This document shows, one piece after another, positions 7,956 to 14,240 of a stretch of DNA of 21,703 bases. The position numbers and the translations under genes are program-made. The first letter of the stretch is position 1, and every line of letters begins with the position of its first letter. The notes under the pieces are model-generated. The model made no database searches. It saw nothing but the letters and a program-made list of their open reading frames with translations, and was not told where the DNA came from. Origin of the DNA: a virus; IMG/VR virus record IMGVR_UViG_3300004463_000286, positions 1-21,703 of that record; one strand, 5' to 3'.

Positions 7956-8029
7956 TAAACCCATATGTACCAAGGGTTCATAACGCTATGAGTCTATTTT
8001 TGTAAGTGGAAGAAGAAAATAAAAGAAAG

Positions 8030-8062
8030 ACAACGGAATTATCACTTTTACGTTCCTGTTGT
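8030..8062 (+). promoter_or_regulatory. Stem-loop in the HU leader
   Basis: ACAACGGAA (8030-8038) pairs with TTCCTGTTGT (8053-8062) with one bulge and a 14-nt loop. No T-run follows, so it is not an intrinsic terminator. It lies 44 nt before the HU start. A smaller AACCC/GGGTT hairpin just after 7955, followed by CTATTTTTG, could be a weak terminator for the GIY-YIG gene. Confidence 0.35.
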
Positions 8063-8105
8063 TGGAAAATAAATTATTCGAAAGGATTAACAAGGAGGAA
8101 AAATA

Positions 8106-8378
8106 ATGAAAAAGGACGTAATTATTGGTGCTTTAGCCAAAAATCTAGGAGTCAAACATACTGAAGCTGGGGAAATATTTGATAAAGTAATGGAGACTGT
8201 CGAGGAAGTACTTGTAGAATATAAAGAAGCACCTCTTGGTAAGTTGGGTAAATTACAGGTTGTTGAACGTGCTGCTCGTAAAGGTCGCAATCCAGCTACA
8301 GGTGAAGAGATTGAAATTGTAGCTAAAGGTGCAGCTAAGTATTCGCCAAGTAAATATTTGAAAGACATTTTAAAATAA
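8106..8378 (+). CDS. HU/IHF-family DNA-binding protein (YonN-like position)
   Basis: 90 residues, the standard HU length, starting after an excellent AAGGAGG. Two N-terminal helices (MKKDVIIGALAKNLGVKHTE, then EIFDKVMETVEEVL) lead to the beta saddle with GKLGKLQVVERAARKGRNPA. The arm keeps the RNPATGEEI motif whose proline intercalates in bent DNA; the C-terminal helix is SPSKYLKDIL. HU dimers bend and compact DNA and can assist replication, recombination and transcription. In SPbeta the HU paralogue gene yonN neighbours yonO (recalled), and here the same pairing is interrupted only by the GIY-YIG gene. AAATAAATTATTCGA, a near match to the recurrent AT-rich element, lies 25 nt before the start. 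Confidence 0.96.
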   Translation: MKKDVIIGALAKNLGVKHTEAGEIFDKVMETVEEVLVEYKEAPLGKLGKLQVVERAARKGRNPATGEEIEIVAKGAAKYSPSKYLKDILK

Positions 8379-8384
8379 ATTAAT
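8375..8384 (+). promoter_or_regulatory. ATAAATTAAT element at the HU stop codon
   Basis: Exact copy of the recurrent 10-mer, overlapping the HU TAA and running into ATAAATAACATT. It lies 89 nt before the PhoH start. Part of the match is forced by the stop codon, so weight it less than the other copies. Confidence 0.3.
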
Positions 8385-8401
8385 ATAAATAACATTAAAT
8401 A

Positions 8402-8438
8402 AGAGTAGGTTTCTTCACCCCTCGCTTTCCCCTACTCT
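8402..8438 (+). promoter_or_regulatory. Stem-loop with pyrimidine-rich loop in the PhoH leader
   Basis: AGAGTAGG (8402-8409) and CCTACTCT (8431-8438) pair perfectly around a C/T-rich 21-nt loop. No T-run follows on the plus strand. Similar pyrimidine-rich loops occur in the terminators at 15537 and 15964. It could be a processing or protein-binding site ahead of PhoH. Confidence 0.4.
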
Positions 8439-8473
8439 GTAAGGAACAAATACTAAACAAGGGGATATGACAA

Positions 8474-9694
8474 ATGACGAAACAGTGGATTTGTGATACG
8501 AATGTGCTATTGAGTAATCCTGAAGTATTGGATGAATATGATGTTGTAATTCCATCTCATGTCAATAGAGAAGTTGAACATTTGGAGTTAACTCGTAAGA
8601 ACGATAGAACACTTCAATGGCAAATCAGAAGATTCAAAAATAAATGTGATGAAAACAATAATGCTTATGTAAACATCAAAGATTATAAATTCACATTAGA
8701 TGATGAACTCGATCCTAAGTATACGGATAATATCCTATTACAAGTTGCACATGACGAAGGGTACGGTATCATCACTAATGACAGATTGCTTCGCAGAAAG
8801 TGTCGTCAATTTGGAATTCCTTTTATCAAATTAGAGAAGTCTAATTTTGTAGAGCATAAAGGATTTAAAGAAACATTCATGACGCAAGAGGAATTGAATA
8901 ACGTGTATCTCAATCTGGGAATCAATCAATTTGATTTAATGACAAATGAATACATAATTATCAATGATGATGTAAGTGAAGATTTGCTCGATATTTTAAA
9001 ATGGAATGGACAACATTTAATCTCCCTTAAAGATAAGAAAGGAAGATTAGGTAAAGGGTTTAAAACATTTCAATTTGGTGATTTTGCACCTAGGGATGAA
9101 CATCAAATCATGGCAGTGGATAGTATCTTATCTAATCAGTTAACTTCTATCCGAGGACGTGCTGGTAGCGGTAAATCATTGATCGCTTTAAATACAGCTT
9201 GGTACTTGGTTGAAAAAGAAGGGTATAGGTTGGTAATATTTTGCAACCCCGTCCCATCCCTTAATGCCCAAGAATTGGGATTTTACAAGGGAGATCGTTT
9301 AACTAAACTTATGCAGACAGTCGGAACAATGTTGAAGTCTAAATTTGGAGATGAAGTGGAAATTCTACGTCAAATCCAAGATGGAAAGTTAGATATTCTT
9401 CCATTTGCGGATTTAAGGGGCTATGATACTAGCGGTCAAAAGACAATTTGCTGGTTTATAGAATCTCAGAATCTAACGTCTGAGTTAATGAAATTAGGAT
9501 TACAAAGGATCTCAGAAGATACAAAAGTTATTGTAGATGGAGATTATCATTTACAAACAGATAAAGACATCTATGCTACAGACAATGGAATGAAACGCAT
9601 GTCAGAAGTGTTTCGAGGTACTGAGATTTACGGCGAAATTGAATTGCAAAATGTACACCGTAGTCGCATTGCAGATATAGCGGAACAAATGTAA
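8474..9694 (+). CDS. phoH: PIN domain-PhoH ATPase fusion (YlaK-like)
   Basis: 406 residues starting eight bases after AAGGGGAT. Residues 1-135 are a PIN nuclease domain: WICDTNVLL supplies the first aspartate, REVEHLE a glutamate, and YTDNILLQ and TNDRLLRRK the later acids. Residues 205-406 are a PhoH ATPase with Walker A GRAGSGKS (228-235) and IVDGDYHLQTD. The Walker B position normally reading DEAQN is I329-E-S-Q-N, so the metal-coordinating aspartate is missing and ATP hydrolysis may be weak. PIN-PhoH proteins are RNA-linked ATPase/nucleases (known helicase-nuclease activity in actinobacterial relatives); phage copies are common and unexplained. The ending HRSRIADIAEQM looks natural, so I read it as complete although a nuclease leader follows at once. 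Confidence 0.92.
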   Translation: MTKQWICDTNVLLSNPEVLDEYDVVIPSHVNREVEHLELTRKNDRTLQWQIRRFKNKCDENNNAYVNIKDYKFTLDDELDPKYTDNILLQVAHDEGYGIITNDRLLRRKCRQFGIPFIKLEKSNFVEHKGFKETFMTQEELNNVYLNLGINQFDLMTNEYIIINDDVSEDLLDILKWNGQHLISLKDKKGRLGKGFKTFQFGDFAPRDEHQIMAVDSILSNQLTSIRGRAGSGKSLIALNTAWYLVEKEGYRLVIFCNPVPSLNAQELGFYKGDRLTKLMQTVGTMLKSKFGDEVEILRQIQDGKLDILPFADLRGYDTSGQKTICWFIESQNLTSELMKLGLQRISEDTKVIVDGDYHLQTDKDIYATDNGMKRMSEVFRGTEIYGEIELQNVHRSRIADIAEQM

Positions 9695-9794
9695 AATAAC
9701 CAATAACTACACTTAGGACTGTGCTTCCTTTTGTGTGCTTGGTGGCAGACTGTTTATCTGTCATCTTTCTTTATTTTAAAGAAGGGTGATAAAA
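9695..9794 (+). promoter_or_regulatory. Leader RNA with twin CTGT-loop hairpins and a hidden ribosome binding site
   Basis: Three stems can form. (1) 9707-9736: ACAC and AGGA pair with TCCT and GTGT, loop CTGTGCT (9719-9725). (2) 9741-9765: GGTGGCAGA pairs with TCTGTCATC (9 bp), loop CTGTTTA (9750-9756). (3) TGTCATCTTTCTTT (9760-9773) pairs over 14 bp with AAAGAAGGGTGATA (9779-9792), covering the ribosome binding site of the nuclease gene. Stems 2 and 3 share 9760-9765, so only one can form. The leader at 11951-12044 has the same plan. A translation switch is inferred. Confidence 0.6.
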
Positions 9795-10565
9795 ATGGGT
9801 GGTATTTACGTAATTACAATGGGAAAATATTTTTATATTGGTAGAACGTCTGATTTTACAAAAAGAAAAAGTAAGCACCTAAGAGACCTAGAAAAAGGAA
9901 AACATCCTAATCGTAGAATGCAAATGACTTTTAGTAAACATAAAAGAGAAGGCTTTAATTTTAATATTGTCTTTGAAATAGAAGACAAGGGGTTATTAGA
10001 AATAACTGAACAAAATTTGCTAAATGAATTTATAAATTATGATAATTGTATGAATTATAATCCAAGTGCTTCAAGTTGTGCTATGTATGGTACTGATAAT
10101 TATCAGGCTAGAGCAATTGTTCAAATTGATAAAAATGGAAAAGTAATCAAAGAATACAGTTATATAAAAGAAGCTGCTGAGTATGAGCCATCAGCGATTA
10201 CAGCATGTTGTAAAGGAAAGTTAAAATCACATAAAGGTTATTTTTGGATGTATCGTGAGGATTATAAAGAAATAGGATTCATTAAAGATAACTATACAAA
10301 TGCCAATTTGAGTCATAAAAAGAGCGTTGTTCAAATTGACTTAAAAGGTAACATTATTAAAATATTTAATAAAATAGTAGATGTTGAGATTGATGGATTT
10401 AGTTCTAAAAATGTTTCTTACGCTTGTAACGGAAAAAGAAAATCATGTGGAGGATATTTATGGATATATCTCGCTGATTTTCAAAAAGAAGATTTCGATA
10501 TTGATAATTTTGTAAAAAGTAAGATAAATGCAAAAATGTTATCGAAAATAATTATAAAAGGGTAA
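9795..10565 (+). CDS. GIY-YIG homing endonuclease with two NUMOD1/IENR1-like repeats
   Basis: 256 residues from ATG 9795; an in-frame GTG at 9786 lies inside the ribosome binding site and is unlikely. The nuclease domain begins at once: GGIYVI (2-7) and YFYIGRT (12-18), then KRKSKH and the ETEQ-like EITEQNLLNEF helix. The rest is two similar DNA-binding repeats: AIVQIDKNGKVIKEYSYIKE to KGYFWMY, and VVQIDLKGNIIKIFNKIVD to GGYLWIY, the helix-turn-helix repeat of many homing endonucleases. Unlike the GIY-YIG gene at 7260 it has no zinc ribbon, so the two are independent arrivals. Its ribosome binding site is buried in a 14-bp hairpin, a trait known from free-standing and intron-encoded phage nucleases such as I-TevI. 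Confidence 0.9.
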   Translation: MGGIYVITMGKYFYIGRTSDFTKRKSKHLRDLEKGKHPNRRMQMTFSKHKREGFNFNIVFEIEDKGLLEITEQNLLNEFINYDNCMNYNPSASSCAMYGTDNYQARAIVQIDKNGKVIKEYSYIKEAAEYEPSAITACCKGKLKSHKGYFWMYREDYKEIGFIKDNYTNANLSHKKSVVQIDLKGNIIKIFNKIVDVEIDGFSSKNVSYACNGKRKSCGGYLWIYLADFQKEDFDIDNFVKSKINAKMLSKIIIKG

Positions 10566-10571
10566 CGCATT

Positions 10572-10597
10572 GTAGGTAAGCTCCTACTCCCCTTTTT
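10572..10597 (+). terminator. Weak terminator-like hairpin after the GIY-YIG gene
   Basis: GTAGG (10572-10576) pairs with CCTAC (10583-10587), followed by TCCCC and five T (10593-10597). The gap before the T-run makes it weak; it may instead be the first hairpin of the structured RNA. Confidence 0.35.
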
Positions 10598-10602
10598 ACT
10601 TC

Positions 10603-11450
10603 GCCTGTCTCGTCACAGGCAGTTCACACTCTCATTTGAGTGGTTAGATTTATGATGGAGGTCGTGCTCCTGATAATTAACTCGATAAGGGAAAATGAAT
10701 ACCCTATCCCGTCTTACCAGACTACGGGTGCTGGCTTAGTTGAGCAGACAACATAAAAAGGCTGTGATTTACCTCTTAGGGTTAGAGCGTTGGCGAGCAA
10801 CATTAAAACACGATTTAAGATTGGAGTTGCGCTTCCTGTGTCTTTTGATACGAAATGCGCCCTATAAGATTGGCGTTTCACCGCCATAAGCGTGAGCTTT
10901 AAAAGTTGGAAGGATGAACTCCATAAACATCATACGTTCGCTATCAGCGTAAGTCTGGGATAGTTAGCTACTATGACAATGCCATGTTTAAGACGAGCCA
11001 AGGATAAGGGCAGAACCTCAACCTGATAGCAAAAGACGGCTGAAATAGCTAATCAGCGTTTAATTAATTGTAAGGTGAAATACCAACGATCCCCTCGTTA
11101 AGAGGTCTAAGTTTTACGTTATCCTCGTTAAGAGGCGCAATTTACCCTTTACGGGTCAGACATTGGGTCATTGCGACCACTAAGAGAAGTTTGCATTACC
11201 TTAGTAGCCAAGTTCAATAAACGTGTAGTTCTGGAAGGGAGAAATCACGGTGAGAATTGGTGAGGGCAACGTCCGAAAAGGTGCTTCCAGCGAAGTAGGA
11301 TGTTGAGAGCGTGTTAGTGTAGAGGTGGGAAACGCTCAAATTATCTACATTCGGCAAGGTGTAGATGGGTTTATTTCTCTCATTAATTGGACATTTCATG
11401 GCAGCGCTCCGAAGGGATTGATGTGAGAATCAGTCCCTTTTTCTATTTTA
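10603..11450 (+). ncRNA. Large structured noncoding RNA, about 850 nt, class unknown
   Basis: No plausible plus-strand gene covers this stretch. GC rises sharply (29 of 60 bases at 10681-10740, about 11 of 60 at 10501-10560). Many short perfect stems follow each other: GCCTGT/ACAGGC (10603), CACTC/GAGTG (10627), TGGCG/CGCCA (10872), AAGC-GTGA-GCTT with a GNRA loop (about 10887), TAAACAT/ATGTTTA closing 10924-10990, GCTGA/TCAGC (11040), two identical CCTC-GTTAA-GAGG hairpins 30 nt apart (11093, 11123), ACCC/GGGT (11144), CTGGAAG/CTTCCAG (11231, 11284), GAGCGT/ACGCTC (11307, 11332) and ATCTACA/TGTAGAT (11343, 11360). It ends in a good intrinsic terminator. Size, phage setting and a nearby tRNA-like element recall the ornate phage RNAs GOLLD and ROOL, but I recognise neither consensus. 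The start is approximate and no promoter is evident. Confidence 0.7.
11412..11450 (+). terminator. Intrinsic terminator of the structured RNA
   Basis: AAGGGATTGA (11412-11421) pairs over 10 bp with TCAGTCCCTT (11430-11439), 8-nt loop, followed by TTTTTCTATTTT. A clear Rho-independent terminator that defines the RNA 3' end near 11445. Confidence 0.8.
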
Positions 11451-11471
11451 CCTCTTCCCCAATTTTATTAT

Positions 11472-11512
11472 GTGACTGATGGGTATTTGTGGTTCGACTC
11501 CACACAGTTACT
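11472..11512 (+). other. Mini-tRNA-like hairpin (acceptor stem plus T arm only)
   Basis: GTGACTG (11472-11478) pairs over 7 bp with CAGTTAC (11505-11511, one G-T). TGTGG (11488-11492) pairs with CCACA (11500-11504) around TTCGACT, a perfect T-loop. A 9-nt linker ATGGGTATT stands where the D and anticodon arms belong. No CCA follows. This is either a tRNA remnant or a functional mimic; acceptor-plus-T-arm minihelices are the smallest known RNase P substrates. It lies between the RNA terminator and the next gene. Not a usable tRNA. Confidence 0.55.
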
Positions 11513-11536
11513 AAACTAATGAAGAGGATGATGAAG

Positions 11537-11731
11537 ATGGATGAACGAGATAGATTAAAGTCTCTAATTGAATACGTTAGAGTGCTTTCCAATCTACAAG
11601 GTAACTATCATAATGAGATTAGAATTGCTATTGCTGCAATTGAAAAAGAACTTGGTATTACAAAACAAATTAAAGCAACGATTAATATAAACGAATCAGT
11701 ATTACATAAGAAGAATTTCATAAAAGAATAA
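11537..11731 (+). CDS. Small helical phage protein of unknown function
   Basis: 64 residues from ATG 11537, nine bases after AAGAGG. In-frame ATGs at 11519, 11528 and 11531 and a GTG at 11489 lie upstream; the GTG is inside the tRNA-like hairpin and is rejected. The protein is mostly one or two amphipathic helices (DERDRLKSLIEYVRVLSNLQ, then NEIRIAIAAIEKELGI) followed by a short basic tail. No family recognised. It precedes the YonK gene by 33 nt and is probably cotranscribed with it. Its stop codon overlaps a copy of the AT-rich element. Confidence 0.65.
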   Translation: MDERDRLKSLIEYVRVLSNLQGNYHNEIRIAIAAIEKELGITKQIKATININESVLHKKNFIKE

Positions 11732-11737
11732 ATTAAT
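11728..11737 (+). promoter_or_regulatory. ATAAATTAAT element upstream of yonK
   Basis: Exact copy of the recurrent 10-mer, overlapping the preceding TAA and ending 27 nt before the yonK ATG, a spacing like that seen before HU and the 2482 gene. Confidence 0.35.
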
Positions 11738-11764
11738 TGAGGATTTCAAGGAGGATATATACAA

Positions 11765-11950
11765 ATGGCAAAGAAAGTACATAGCGTTTCTTTAAAAGGT
11801 GAATTAGACGTAGATACAATGGAATTAACTGAAGTTACAAAAGAAGGAGAGTTTGTTTACGACTTCTTAAAGATCATTCAAGAGTTCGATGGTAAAACAA
11901 TTAAGTTTTCTATTGCGGAAGAAGCGGAAATTCCTACTAAGGATGCATAA
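11765..11950 (+). CDS. yonK: YonK-family protein
   Basis: 61 residues after a strong AAGGAGG. Sequence and length agree closely with SPbeta YonK as I remember it (about 63 residues, structure solved by structural genomics, function unknown): KKVH near the start, then DVDTMELTEVTKEGEF and YDFLKIIQEFDGK. Expected fold is small, alpha/beta and oligomeric. The tract is acidic overall. This is the strongest single marker tying the window to SPbeta-like phages, and it sits between the polymerase/HU genes and the phosphoesterase gene as in the yon cluster. It is directly followed by the nuclease leader at 11951. Confidence 0.8.
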   Translation: MAKKVHSVSLKGELDVDTMELTEVTKEGEFVYDFLKIIQEFDGKTIKFSIAEEAEIPTKDA

Positions 11951-12044
11951 TAAAAATAAACCATATGCGTAGAACTGTTTATTCTATTGCATTTGTAATT
12001 AGACTGTTTCTCTAGTTACCTCATTTTATCATTGAGGTGAGAAT
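11951..12044 (+). promoter_or_regulatory. Second leader RNA with twin CTGT-loop hairpins and a hidden ribosome binding site
   Basis: (1) 11965-11992: ATGCGTAGAA pairs with TTCTA, a bulged T, and TGCAT (10 bp), loop CTGTTTA (11975-11981). (2) 11995-12019: GTAATTAGA pairs with TCTAGTTAC (9 bp), loop CTGTTTC (12004-12010). (3) ACCTCA (12018-12023) pairs with TGAGGT over the ribosome binding site GAGGTGAG of the nuclease gene. Stems 2 and 3 share 12018-12019. Loops and order match 9695-9794 while the stems differ but still pair, which is what a conserved RNA shows. Confidence 0.6.
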
Positions 12045-13016
12045 ATGCCTAGAAAGCCAGTTACAGATGAAGATATTAAAAATTTTATTGGTGAAAATAA
12101 CATTAATGTTGAATTTATTAAATTAGAATTAATAAAAGATAAGTCAGGTAGAATTAGACACTGGGTAAATTACACATGCAATTGCGGAAATCCACATAAG
12201 GCAATGTGGTCGAATTTCAAAAAAACACAAAGTTGTTCTGAATGCGGAACGGAAAAGCGAAGAAATGCAAAAATAAAATATTCAAGAGAATATGTTGAGA
12301 AATACTTAAACGAAAATGGCTATAAAATTGTTGGTGAGTATATAAACTCGGGAGTTTCTTTTTTATATAAATGTTTAACTTGCGAAAATACAGGAAAAAC
12401 AAATTTCGGGAGTTTCTTAGACGGCAGAAGATGCAAAGTGTGTCAAGGATTCAGTAAAAAGGATACTCGCACTTTTAGTGGAATTGTAAGCGAAATTACA
12501 GATGGAGAATATGTATTTTTAGGTGAGTATGAAACTGCTCATATTAAATCAGAGTTTCTTCACAGAACTTGCCATAACACTTACGATGCCTCTCCACATA
12601 ATTTTTTACAAGGTAAAAGATGTCCTTTTTGCAATTCTTCAAAAGGAGAAAAAAAGATTGAGGATTTTTTATTAAAAAATAATTTATTATTCGAGAGTCA
12701 ATACAGATTTAATAATTGTAGAAATATACTACCTTTACCTTTTGATTTTGCGATATTTAATGAAGAAAATAACTTGATATATCTAATAGAGTTTGACGGT
12801 AGACAACATTTTGAAGCAATTGCATGTTGGGGCGGAGAAGATAATTTTAATTACATTAAGAAAAATGATGAAATTAAGAATACTTTTTGCGCAGATAATG
12901 ACATCTCATTGATACGCATACCTTATTGGAACTTTAATAAAATTGAGGAAATTTTAAAGGATGAGTTAATATTTAAAAAGGATTACAAGGAGGATTCGCA
13001 TGCCTCAGTTACATGA
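12045..13016 (+). CDS. Vsr-fold (EDxHD-type, I-Bth0305I-like) homing endonuclease with zinc-finger repeats
   Basis: 323 residues. The C-terminal 120 residues are a very-short-patch-repair-like nuclease: GEKKIEDFL, a core LPFDFAIF, then E249-F-D251-G-R-Q-H255, a downstream N-D-E-I-K helix, and LIRIPYW closing the sheet. This matches the EDxHD homing family first described from a Bacillus thuringiensis phage nuclease (from memory). Residues 40-205 hold three treble-clef-like zinc repeats (CNCG...CSEC, CLTC...CKVC, CHNTYD...CPFC) that probably read the target. Translation is likely limited by the 11951-12044 leader. Its last 17 nt overlap the next gene and contain that gene's AAGGAGG, so the insert has become part of the neighbour's start signal. 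Confidence 0.85.
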   Translation: MPRKPVTDEDIKNFIGENNINVEFIKLELIKDKSGRIRHWVNYTCNCGNPHKAMWSNFKKTQSCSECGTEKRRNAKIKYSREYVEKYLNENGYKIVGEYINSGVSFLYKCLTCENTGKTNFGSFLDGRRCKVCQGFSKKDTRTFSGIVSEITDGEYVFLGEYETAHIKSEFLHRTCHNTYDASPHNFLQGKRCPFCNSSKGEKKIEDFLLKNNLLFESQYRFNNCRNILPLPFDFAIFNEENNLIYLIEFDGRQHFEAIACWGGEDNFNYIKKNDEIKNTFCADNDISLIRIPYWNFNKIEEILKDELIFKKDYKEDSHASVT

Positions 13017-14226
13017 AAGAAAAAGTAATGAAACTGATTTTGAGTGGAAATTAAGATTAATAACTTTAAAACTAGATAGAGAAATAGACTTAGATTGGTC
13101 AGAAATAAGGGATTTACTAGAAATAGAATGTAGTCCTGATCATTTAAGAAAAACAGCATACGGTCTTTATGAGTACAAAAAATATCTTGAACAAAAAATG
13201 ATTGATAGTCAATCTGTTGAAGATGATGAATTTCTTGATAAATTAACTCAAAAGAAACTTGAGTTACAAAAAGAACGTGTTAAATTACAAGCAGAGAAAA
13301 CAGAAATTAACAAGTGGATTCGTGAGCAAGGTCGCTCCGAACTATTTTATGAAAAATATTTAGATATTCTTTCTAAGCGTAAATTACCAGAAGTACCTAA
13401 CTACATCTCCCCTGCTGAAATTAATGAGTATGATTGGGTGCTAAACTTTGCAGATATTCATTATGGGAAGCAAGTTAAGATTTACGGACTTGAAGATGAA
13501 GTATTAGCAGAATATAATGTTGAAATTTTTGAAAGACGCATGTGGGATTTGTTAAATCAGGTTGTACATAAGATTAAAAAAGAAAACATTTCTCATTTGA
13601 ACGTATTCAACCTTGCTGACAGTATTGATGGTATCTTACGTATGAGTCAATTACAGTCTATTCAACTAGGAATCATTGATTCTCAGATTGGATTTGCTGA
13701 CTTCATGGTACAGTGGCTAAATGAGTTATCTAAGTACGCAAGAGTTGATTACTACTCTTGTCAAGGTAATCATGATGAAATTAGACCTCTTGGATCAAGT
13801 AAAGGTGAATTCGCAAACGAAAATGTTGCTAAATTAATTAATTGGCACTTAGAAAGAATGTTGAGTGATAATCCAAATGTTACTGTACATACAAACAAGT
13901 CTCTACAATATGTAGATATAGTTGGCACAAAAATTCTAGCTACTCATGGTCAAGATGAGAAGAATCTGGAAAACTCAATTAAAGACTATGCTAATACATA
14001 CGGTAAGAAAATACATATGCTCTTTACTGGACACTTGCATAATACAAATACGAAAACAGTTGGAATGGACGGTATGCAAAATATTGAGTTTTACCAACAC
14101 CCTTCTATCTGTGGTATTGATGATTATAGTGTTAAGTTAAAGAAAACTGCTCCGGCTGGTGCGGTAATGATGAAAATTGAACGTGGGTTAGGTAGAAAAG
14201 AAACACATGACTTTAAATTGAGATAA
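13000..14226 (+). CDS. Calcineurin-like metallophosphoesterase (YonJ-like position)
   Basis: 408 residues after AAGGAGG. An N-terminal segment (FEWKLRLITLKLDREIDLDW to DHLRKTAYG) resembles a helix-turn-helix followed by a coiled coil (about 60-115). The phosphoesterase domain then shows every metal motif: D152-I-H154 in FADIHYG, the GDxxD equivalent LADSID (glycine replaced by alanine), G256-N-H258-D-E, ATHGQDE, and G344-H-L-H347. The family includes SbcD/Mre11 nucleases and other phosphodiesterases; the substrate cannot be told. The SPbeta gene at this position has, as I recall, a similar length. A role in phage DNA processing before packaging fits the context but is not shown. Confidence 0.88.
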   Translation: MPQLHERKSNETDFEWKLRLITLKLDREIDLDWSEIRDLLEIECSPDHLRKTAYGLYEYKKYLEQKMIDSQSVEDDEFLDKLTQKKLELQKERVKLQAEKTEINKWIREQGRSELFYEKYLDILSKRKLPEVPNYISPAEINEYDWVLNFADIHYGKQVKIYGLEDEVLAEYNVEIFERRMWDLLNQVVHKIKKENISHLNVFNLADSIDGILRMSQLQSIQLGIIDSQIGFADFMVQWLNELSKYARVDYYSCQGNHDEIRPLGSSKGEFANENVAKLINWHLERMLSDNPNVTVHTNKSLQYVDIVGTKILATHGQDEKNLENSIKDYANTYGKKIHMLFTGHLHNTNTKTVGMDGMQNIEFYQHPSICGIDDYSVKLKKTAPAGAVMMKIERGLGRKETHDFKLR

Positions 14227-14240
14227 AAGGAGATATCTAA

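Noticed and set aside
8402-8438. Intrinsic terminator between HU and PhoH
   Set aside because: The stem is good but no T-run follows on the plus strand.
9786-9794. GTG start for the second GIY-YIG gene
   Set aside because: It lies within the ribosome binding site; ATG 9795 is correctly spaced.
11214-11399. Minus-strand ORF of 61 codons inside the structured RNA
   Set aside because: Its codons follow RNA stems rather than a protein pattern, and no start signal is visible.
11472-11512. tmRNA or complete tRNA gene
   Set aside because: Only the acceptor stem and T arm are present; no D arm, anticodon arm, tmRNA 5' half or tag frame is nearby.
9686-11536. Group I or group II intron splitting the PhoH gene
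   Set aside because: PhoH ends with a natural-looking C-terminus, no second exon follows, I found no paired group I P7 elements or group II domain V, and a strong terminator closes the structured region.
9715-12019. CTGTTNN hairpins as tRNA anticodon arms or T-box specifier loops
   Set aside because: The 7-nt loops do resemble tRNA-Asn/His anticodon loops, but position 37 would be a pyrimidine, the stems are too long and no other tRNA or T-box parts are present.
13946-14140. Plus-strand ORF inside the phosphoesterase gene
   Set aside because: Frame-shifted shadow of the metal-binding half of the phosphoesterase; no ribosome binding site.
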